From NCBI GenBank assembly GCA_023417165.1, contig JAEZGD010000369.1:1-5399 (forward strand): a stretch of 5,399 bases of DNA, given 5' to 3'. This stretch comes from Planctomycetota bacterium (GTDB taxonomy: Bacteria; Planctomycetota; Planctomycetia; Pirellulales; Pirellulaceae). Below the pieces are notes generated by a model. The model was not told where the DNA came from. It made no database searches and worked only from the letters and a program-made list of their open reading frames with translations. This document shows, one piece after another, positions 1 to 5,399 of this stretch (position 1 is the stretch's first letter; every line of letters begins with the position of its first letter). A program made the position numbers and the translations under genes.

Positions 1-705
<705 letters not shown>

Positions 706-791
706 CGACGCGGCCATCGGGTTGGTTGCGCTGTCGCGGAAGGTAACTCCACCCCTTCCGCCCGGCGACTGCCAATGCTGCCGCGTAAAAG

Positions 792-820
792 AATCAAAGG
801 GCATTAGCGGCCCTTTGATT
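792..820 (+). terminator. Perfect 11-bp hairpin after recA, possible terminator
   Basis: The arms AATCAAAGGGC (792-802) and GCCCTTTGATT (810-820) are exact reverse complements around a 7-base loop. The hairpin lies 86 bases after the recA stop and 20 bases before the next ATG. No run of T follows it, so it is not a classical intrinsic terminator. It could end recA transcription by another route, protect the 3' end, or sit in the 5' leader of the downstream gene. The structure is seen directly; the role is inferred. Confidence 0.5.
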
Positions 821-828
821 TGGCATGC

Positions 829-832
829 GGAG
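829..832 (+). promoter_or_regulatory. Shine-Dalgarno site for the HtrA-like gene
   Basis: GGAG is placed 8 bases before the ATG at 841. It decides the start in favour of 841 over the in-frame TTG at 820, which lies inside the right arm of the hairpin and would put seven residues, including a Cys, in front of a clean signal peptide. Confidence 0.6.
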
Positions 833-840
833 CACGCATC

Positions 841-2325
841 ATGGCCCGTTTGACTGCTTTTGTAATCTGGCTGGCGCTGGCCAGTGGTGCCGCGGTACTT
901 GCTGCGCAGCAGCCGCCCATGGGTGGCGCTGCGGTTGCAGAGCTAGAAAAGGCCGTCGTCGATACCGTGGCCAAGGCTGAAGCTTCGGTCGTGGCGATTG
1001 CACGCGTTCGCAAAGACGTACGCGACCGCTCTGGCGAGTGGTTCGATATGGCTCCAGGGCGATTTGCATTTCCTGGTGCACCCTCCACAAGCGATCCTGA
1101 TAGTCCCGATTTCGCTCCCCAAGAGTACGCCACTGGCGTTGTCATCGATCGCAATGGCTTGATCGTGACCACGCGCAGCGTGCTCGGGGACATCGCCAAG
1201 AACGACTATTACGTCTGGGGCCAACGTCGCCGGTGGCAGGCTCAGGTACTGGCCGCTGATCCGTGGCTGGATTTGGCAGTGCTAAAGGTCGAAGCGATGG
1301 ACTTGCAGCCGATCAAGTTCGGCGACGCCAAAACACTGCAAAAAGGGCAATTCGTCATCGCCTTGGGTAATCCGTATGGCATTGCCAAAGATGGCGACGT
1401 TAGCGCTCGCTGGGGTATCGTGGCGAATCTGAATCGCACCGCCGCACTGCCGCGTCCTCGTAGCCCCCAGGCAGAAACGGTCTATCAACTTGGCAGTTTG
1501 ATCGAAACCGATGCGCTATTAGAGCGCGGTACGGCCGGTGGTCCGCTCCTGAATCTCGATGGCGAGATGGTTGGCCTGACCACCTCTTATTTGGCAGAAC
1601 CCTATGCTGAGCGCGGAGGCAATCTTGCCATTCCAGTCGATCAGGCGTTCACTGGCGCGCTCGAGAAGCTGAAGAGCGGTCGGAAAGCCGAGTACGGTTT
1701 TTTGGGTATCTCGACGCAGAACATACCGGGCCAGAACGCGGCGGGCGCGGTAGTGCAAGAGATCGTCCCAGGTACTCCTGCTGAAACGGCCAGGCTCGAG
1801 GTCAATCGTGAGGGGAGCGCTGGCGACCGGATTACGCATGTCGATGATATCGAAGTCGCCGATGCTAACCACCTGATTGTGCTTCTCAGCCGGCTGCCAG
1901 CTCAAAGCGTCGTACAGCTCACGCTGCTGCGCTACGATCGCGGGCCGTTGCAGCCGCCACGGCAATTGCAAAAGCAGGTCACGCTGGCCAAGAAGCATAT
2001 TGATACCCTACGCCCGGCCTATGCCACGGTGGTCGATCCGCCTTGGCGTGGTGCGACCGTCGACTTTGCCACGGCCATGCCTGGCGTTAACTTGCGCCGG
2101 TCGGGTGCCGAACGAGACTGCGTCGGCGTACTGGAAATCGAACGCGATTCGCCCATCTGGAAAGCCGGACTGCGGCCCGGTTCCTACATTTCGCACGTCG
2201 ACGACCAGCCCGTCCGCACGCCGCATGAGTTTCGTGCGGCCGTCGAAGGCAAAACGGGCACTGTCATGTTACGCGTCCGCGAGGATTTCACCGGCGACCG
2301 CGAGATCCAGGTGCTCGCTCCCTAG
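841..2325 (+). CDS. Secreted HtrA/DegP-like protein with two PDZ domains, probable pseudoprotease
   Basis: This 494-residue protein has the HtrA layout: a signal peptide (residues 1 to about 21: Arg3, hydrophobic core, VLA before QQ), a trypsin-like domain (about 36-280), PDZ1 (about 285-366, opening YGFLGI) and PDZ2 (about 400-489, with GVLEIERDSPIWKAGLRPG). Active HtrA proteases use His-Asp-Ser. Here the segment equivalent to VTNNHV reads VTTRSV, so the His position is Ser113. The Asp is kept in DPWLDLAVLKV (Asp144). The segment equivalent to GNSGG reads GTAGG, so the nucleophile position is Ala232. The fold-specific surroundings (GVVIDRNGLIVT, ETDALLERG, GGPLLNLDGEMVGL) are preserved and the frame is uninterrupted. 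I infer a secreted protein in the periplasm or envelope that has lost proteolysis and may bind peptides or partners through its PDZ domains. No lipobox is visible. Fold assignment is firm; substrate or partner is unknown. An alternative is that the signal sequence stays uncleaved as a membrane anchor. Confidence 0.88.
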   Translation: MARLTAFVIWLALASGAAVLAAQQPPMGGAAVAELEKAVVDTVAKAEASVVAIARVRKDVRDRSGEWFDMAPGRFAFPGAPSTSDPDSPDFAPQEYATGVVIDRNGLIVTTRSVLGDIAKNDYYVWGQRRRWQAQVLAADPWLDLAVLKVEAMDLQPIKFGDAKTLQKGQFVIALGNPYGIAKDGDVSARWGIVANLNRTAALPRPRSPQAETVYQLGSLIETDALLERGTAGGPLLNLDGEMVGLTTSYLAEPYAERGGNLAIPVDQAFTGALEKLKSGRKAEYGFLGISTQNIPGQNAAGAVVQEIVPGTPAETARLEVNREGSAGDRITHVDDIEVADANHLIVLLSRLPAQSVVQLTLLRYDRGPLQPPRQLQKQVTLAKKHIDTLRPAYATVVDPPWRGATVDFATAMPGVNLRRSGAERDCVGVLEIERDSPIWKAGLRPGSYISHVDDQPVRTPHEFRAAVEGKTGTVMLRVREDFTGDREIQVLAP

Positions 2326-2431
2326 TTCGCGGCGCTTCCAAACGCGAACCCTGCCTGAACTCGCCGCCGCAGGCGATAGTCTGTTCTTTCTGGCGCACGG
2401 CACTCGGCTATGCGCGTTTTTCCTTGCTAGG

Positions 2432-2437
2432 TATGAT
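2432..2437 (+). promoter_or_regulatory. Possible -10 element upstream of alaS
   Basis: TATGAT matches five of six bases of the sigma-70 -10 consensus and lies 80 bases before the alaS start, in a locally AT-richer stretch. There is no convincing -35 hexamer 16-18 bases upstream and no extended -10 TG, so this is only a candidate. It would place the hairpin at 2455-2470 in the alaS leader. Confidence 0.2.
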
Positions 2438-2454
2438 GTTTCGTTGATACCCCC

Positions 2455-2470
2455 GCCCTCAAAAGAGGGC
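2455..2470 (+). other. Small GC-rich hairpin between the HtrA-like gene and alaS
   Basis: GCCCTC (2455-2460) and GAGGGC (2465-2470) pair perfectly around an AAAA loop. It lies 129 bases after the preceding stop and 46 bases before the alaS ATG. No T run follows. It may be a weak terminator of the upstream gene or a leader structure of alaS; nothing else in the 191-base spacer (2326-2516) is recognisable. Confidence 0.4.
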
Positions 2471-2516
2471 CGACGTAGGCGTATCGCATTGACGGGCGTG
2501 TGAATCTGGGCAAGCC

Positions 2517-5321
2517 ATGAAAACTGACGAACTCCGCGAAAAGTACCTCGCTTTCTTCGAAACCAAAGGGCACAAGCGCATCAAGAGCGACGTGCTGATC
2601 CCGCCCGGCGACAAGTCGGTCTTGTTCACGCCCGCCGGCATGAACCAGTTCAAGGACCACTTTCTCGGCAAAGTGAAGCTGACCTATAACAAGGCCACCA
2701 CCTGCCAAAAGTGCTTCCGCACCGGCGACATCGACAACGTGGGGCGCACCGCCTATCACCACACGTTCTTCGAGATGCTGGGCGATTTCAGCTTCGGCGA
2801 CTACTTCAAGCGCGACGCCATTCACTGGGCGTGGGAGTTTTTGACCGATAAGAAGTGGCTCGGCATCGATGGTAACCGCCTGACCGTCACCGTCTATCTC
2901 GACGACGACGAAGCCGCCAACATCTGGCACAACGACATCAAGCTGCCGCTGGACCGTATCGAGCGCATGGGCGAAGCCGATAACTTCTGGCCCGCGAGCG
3001 CTCCCAGCCAAGGTCCCGACGGCGTCTGCGGTCCGTGCAGCGAAATCTATTACAAGCTCGACAACGGCAAGTCGGTCGAAATCTGGAACCTGGTCTTCAC
3101 GCAATTCAATCGCGTTGGCGATCCACCGAACAATCTGCGTCCGCTGCCGAGCAAGAACATCGACACCGGCATGGGCCTCGAACGCATCGCGTCGGTCATG
3201 CAAGGCGTGTCGACCAACTATCACATCGACATCCTGCGCCCAATCGTCGAAGCGGCCGGCGAGGTATGCAACACCAAGTACAACCCCGACGACGATAACG
3301 GTCGCCGCTTGCGTCGCATTGCCGATCACGTCCGCGCGTGTGCGATGGCGATTCACGAGAACATCGTGCCCAGCGCGAAGAAGCAAGGCTATGTCGTCAA
3401 GCGTTTGCTGCGCCGCGCGGTGCTCGACGGCCATCAAATGGGTCTGCGCGATCCGTTCATGTACCAACTGGTGCCGATCGTCGCCGAGATGTTTAAGCCG
3501 ATCTATCCCGAACATCTCGAAACCACCAAGCGCGTCGCCGATGTGATCAAGGCGGAAGAAGCCAACTTCTTCGGCACCATCGACGGCGGTCTGGCGAAGA
3601 TCGATCGCATGTTCAACGAAATGACGGCCAAGAATCGCGTCATTGTCCCCGGTGAAGATGCGGCCGAACTGTATCAGACCTATGGCGTGCCGCCCGAACT
3701 GGTCGAGAACATCGCGGCCGAGAAGAACTTTACCTTCGATTGGGAAGGCTTCCGCAAGGCGATGGACGAGCACGGCATCACCTCGGGCGGCGGTCGCGTG
3801 GCCGACGTCTTCAAGGAAGGCCCGCTCGATGCGCTGAAGAAGTCGCTGCACAGCACCGAATTCCTCGGCTATCAAACCACCACGGCGGAAGCCGAAATCA
3901 AAGGCATTGTCGCGCAGCATCACCTGTGCGACGAAGTGACCGAAGTTGGCCACGACGAGCCGATCGAAGTCGTGCTCGATCGTTCGCCCTTCTATGGCGA
4001 GTCGGGCGGTCAGGTCGGCGACCAAGGCGAAATCACCGGCCCGGGCTTCCGCTTCGAAGTTATCAATACGCAGAAGAACGGCGACTTGATCGTGCACATC
4101 GGCCACTTGCGTCAAGGCCGACTCGTCGCCGGGGCGAAGTGCCAGGCGACCGTCGACACCACGCGCCGCGACGCGATTCGTCGCGCCCACTCGGCGACGC
4201 ACATTCTGCACTATGCATTGCAGAAGAACCTGGGCAAGCACGCGCAGCAGCAAGGTTCGAAGGTTGAGCCGGACGAGTTCCGCTTCGACTTCAGCAACAG
4301 CGTGCCGGTCGATGCCGAGCAACTCGCCGCCATCGAACACGACGTGGTCGAGCGCATCAGTGCGAAGGAACCGGTCTCGTGGAAGCTGATTTCGCTCGCG
4401 GAAGCACGTGAAGCCGGCGCGATGATGCTGTTCGGCGAGAAGTATCCCGATCCGGTGCGCATGGTCAGCATGGGCGAGTTCAGCCGCGAACTGTGCGGCG
4501 GCACGCATCTGCAAAATACCAGCGAAGTCGGTGCATTCGAAATCAAGAGCGAAGAAAGCGTCTCCAGTGGCACGCGCCGCGTGGTTGCCATCACTGGGCA
4601 AAAGGCCAAAGAACATGCGGCGCAGACCGAAGCGTCGCTGGTCGAGGCCGCGCAACTGCTGGGCGTCGGCGTGCTGGAAGTGCCCGCCGCCGTGCGACAA
4701 CTGGTGCAGAACGTTCGCGACCTGCGCAAGGCGTTGTCGGCCGGCAACAAGGCGACCGCCATGCCCAATGGCAAGTCGGCCGCGCCGTCGGCGAAGCCTT
4801 CGTATGTCGAGCTGAAAGCCGCGCTACGCGACAGTGCTCGGCTGCTGAACGTCAGCTTGTTTGATGTTCCTGCTCGTGTGCGCGCCCTGTTGGACGAGTT
4901 GCATACGCTGGAAGCTCAAGTGGCCAAGTTGTCGGAAAGCGGTGTCCTGTCGGCCGAGTCGCTGCTCGAGCAAGCGCAGAAGATCAACGATGTGACGGTC
5001 ATCACCGCGCAAGTTCCGGCGGCCAACGCCAACCTGATGCGGCAAGTCATTGATCAACTGCGCAAGCGGCCAGGTTCGCTGGCGGTGATGCTCGGCGGCA
5101 GCGAAGGGGACGACAAGGTGCTGCTGGTCGCGGGGCTGAGCAAAGACCTCGTCGATCGCGGCGTCAGCGCCGGCAACTGGGTCAAGGAAGTCGCCAAACT
5201 GGTTGGCGGCAGCGGTGGCGGCAAGCCCGATCTCGCCCAGGCAGGCGGCAAAGAGCCGGCCAAACTGCCCGAAGCAATGAAGCAAGCCGTCGCTACGATC
5301 GAGCAGTTGCTCAAAGCGTAG
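2517..5321 (+). CDS. alaS: Alanyl-tRNA synthetase, complete
   Basis: AlaRS is the class II cytoplasmic enzyme that attaches alanine to tRNA-Ala using ATP and clears mischarged Ser/Gly-tRNA. The product has 934 residues. The start MKTDELREKYLAFFETKGH is the usual family N-terminus; only a weak GGG (2508-2510) serves as ribosome site. The aminoacylation core shows HHTFFEMLGDFSFGDYF (81-97), DGVCGPCSEIYY, VEIWNLVFTQFNR and the motif 3 signature GMGLERI (218-224). The editing domain carries RSPFYGESGGQVGDQG (489-504), HSATH (558-562) and CGGTH (660-664), so all four zinc-type ligands H558, H562, C660 and H664 are present and editing should be intact. The C-Ala domain includes DKVLLVAGLS (from 866) and GGSGGGKPDLAQAGG (897-911). 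The protein is about 58 residues longer than E. coli AlaRS (876); the excess is largely explained by a duplicated helical segment near residues 706-798. The gene stands 191 bases after the upstream one, so it may have its own promoter. Confidence 0.98.
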   Translation: MKTDELREKYLAFFETKGHKRIKSDVLIPPGDKSVLFTPAGMNQFKDHFLGKVKLTYNKATTCQKCFRTGDIDNVGRTAYHHTFFEMLGDFSFGDYFKRDAIHWAWEFLTDKKWLGIDGNRLTVTVYLDDDEAANIWHNDIKLPLDRIERMGEADNFWPASAPSQGPDGVCGPCSEIYYKLDNGKSVEIWNLVFTQFNRVGDPPNNLRPLPSKNIDTGMGLERIASVMQGVSTNYHIDILRPIVEAAGEVCNTKYNPDDDNGRRLRRIADHVRACAMAIHENIVPSAKKQGYVVKRLLRRAVLDGHQMGLRDPFMYQLVPIVAEMFKPIYPEHLETTKRVADVIKAEEANFFGTIDGGLAKIDRMFNEMTAKNRVIVPGEDAAELYQTYGVPPELVENIAAEKNFTFDWEGFRKAMDEHGITSGGGRVADVFKEGPLDALKKSLHSTEFLGYQTTTAEAEIKGIVAQHHLCDEVTEVGHDEPIEVVLDRSPFYGESGGQVGDQGEITGPGFRFEVINTQKNGDLIVHIGHLRQGRLVAGAKCQATVDTTRRDAIRRAHSATHILHYALQKNLGKHAQQQGSKVEPDEFRFDFSNSVPVDAEQLAAIEHDVVERISAKEPVSWKLISLAEAREAGAMMLFGEKYPDPVRMVSMGEFSRELCGGTHLQNTSEVGAFEIKSEESVSSGTRRVVAITGQKAKEHAAQTEASLVEAAQLLGVGVLEVPAAVRQLVQNVRDLRKALSAGNKATAMPNGKSAAPSAKPSYVELKAALRDSARLLNVSLFDVPARVRALLDELHTLEAQVAKLSESGVLSAESLLEQAQKINDVTVITAQVPAANANLMRQVIDQLRKRPGSLAVMLGGSEGDDKVLLVAGLSKDLVDRGVSAGNWVKEVAKLVGGSGGGKPDLAQAGGKEPAKLPEAMKQAVATIEQLLKA
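4632..4910 (+). repeat. Diverged tandem duplication inside alaS (linker helices)
   Basis: The protein segment coded at 4632-4724 (around AAQLLGVGVLEVPAAVRQL) is matched without gaps by that at 4818-4910 (around SARLLNVSLFDVPARVRAL), a shift of 186 bases or 62 codons. By eye 13 of 31 residues are identical and several others conservative (E/D, V/L, L/F). The copies are separated by an Ala/Ser/Lys-rich, probably disordered stretch (around NKATAMPNGKSAAPSAKPS). Canonical AlaRS has one such element in the helical linker before C-Ala. The DNA similarity is low, so the duplication is old. Confidence 0.65.
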
Positions 5322-5347
5322 CGACATTCCCAACGCTTCCCCTACTT

Positions 5348-5370
5348 AGCCGCTTCGCTCGCGAAGCGCT
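5348..5370 (+). terminator. Hairpin after alaS, possible terminator
   Basis: CGCTTCGC (5351-5358) and GCGAAGCG (5361-5368) are exact reverse complements; in RNA a 7-bp stem with a CTCG loop is most likely, and with one bulged C the stem can extend to 5348-5370. It begins about 27 bases after the alaS stop, a natural place for a terminator, but lacks a T run. The rest of 5322-5399 shows no gene. Confidence 0.45.
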
Positions 5371-5399
5371 CGAACCCGCAGCATTGTCCTGCTCAATCG

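Noticed and set aside
820..840. In-frame TTG at 820 as the start of the HtrA-like gene
   Set aside because: It falls within the hairpin arm, would add seven residues before a clean signal peptide, and the ATG at 841 has GGAG at the right distance.
1519..1998. 159-codon - strand frame inside the HtrA-like gene
   Set aside because: It is antisense to a well-supported coding frame with conserved domains, and its product has no recognisable motif.
1877..2503. 208-codon + strand frame overlapping the end of the HtrA-like gene and the spacer
   Set aside because: It overlaps PDZ1 and PDZ2 in another frame, is rich in Arg/Ser/Pro as expected of an off-frame GC-rich translation, and has no ribosome site or family match.
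2326..2516. T-box riboswitch or other amino-acid leader before alaS
   Set aside because: I see no T-box-like conserved sequence, no antiterminator/terminator pair and no alanine-rich leader peptide; only the small hairpin at 2455-2470 is present.
2427..4700. A 757-codon open frame on the - strand, antisense to alaS
   Set aside because: Its codons are in exact register with alaS codons, so its stops would need TTA, CTA or TCA codons in alaS. Those are rare in this GC-rich gene, which keeps the antisense frame open by chance of codon bias. The translation matches no family I recognise, and alaS itself is beyond doubt.

Overview
The window is high-GC bacterial DNA. It holds three genes on the + strand, in the order recA (3' part only), a secreted HtrA/DegP-like protein with two PDZ domains, and alaS. 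The RecA loop wording (for example VGLQARLMSQSMRKL and ETTPGG), the AlaRS sequence style (DGVCGPCSE, KTDELREKYLAFFETKGH), the weak Shine-Dalgarno signal before alaS and the secreted PDZ protein all suggest a planctomycete, probably of the Pirellula group. That placement is inference from residue patterns, not from a database search.

Layout: 1-705 is the C-terminal two thirds of RecA, entered in mid-gene at the position of E. coli residue 117. 706-840 is a spacer with a perfect 11-bp hairpin. 841-2325 is a 494-residue exported trypsin-fold protein whose catalytic His and Ser positions are occupied by Ser and Ala, so it looks like a pseudoprotease. 2326-2516 is a spacer with a small hairpin and a possible -10 element. 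2517-5321 is a complete 934-residue alanyl-tRNA synthetase. 5322-5399 contains another hairpin and no recognisable gene.

How they work together: recA (recombination, SOS) and alaS (translation) are housekeeping genes that lie close together in many bacteria, usually with recX or another small gene between them. Here the intervening gene codes for an envelope protein with no obvious functional link to either. The spacers of 135 and 191 bases, each with a hairpin, do not favour tight translational coupling.

The observations most worth a second look are (i) RecA lacks the Walker B aspartate (Val at the E. coli D144 position) and has a second unusual change eight codons later, which may be sequence error or real; (ii) the HtrA-like protein has lost two of its three catalytic residues while keeping an intact frame and both PDZ domains; (iii) AlaRS carries a diverged tandem duplication of about 62 residues in the helical linker between the editing and C-Ala domains, which accounts for its extra length.
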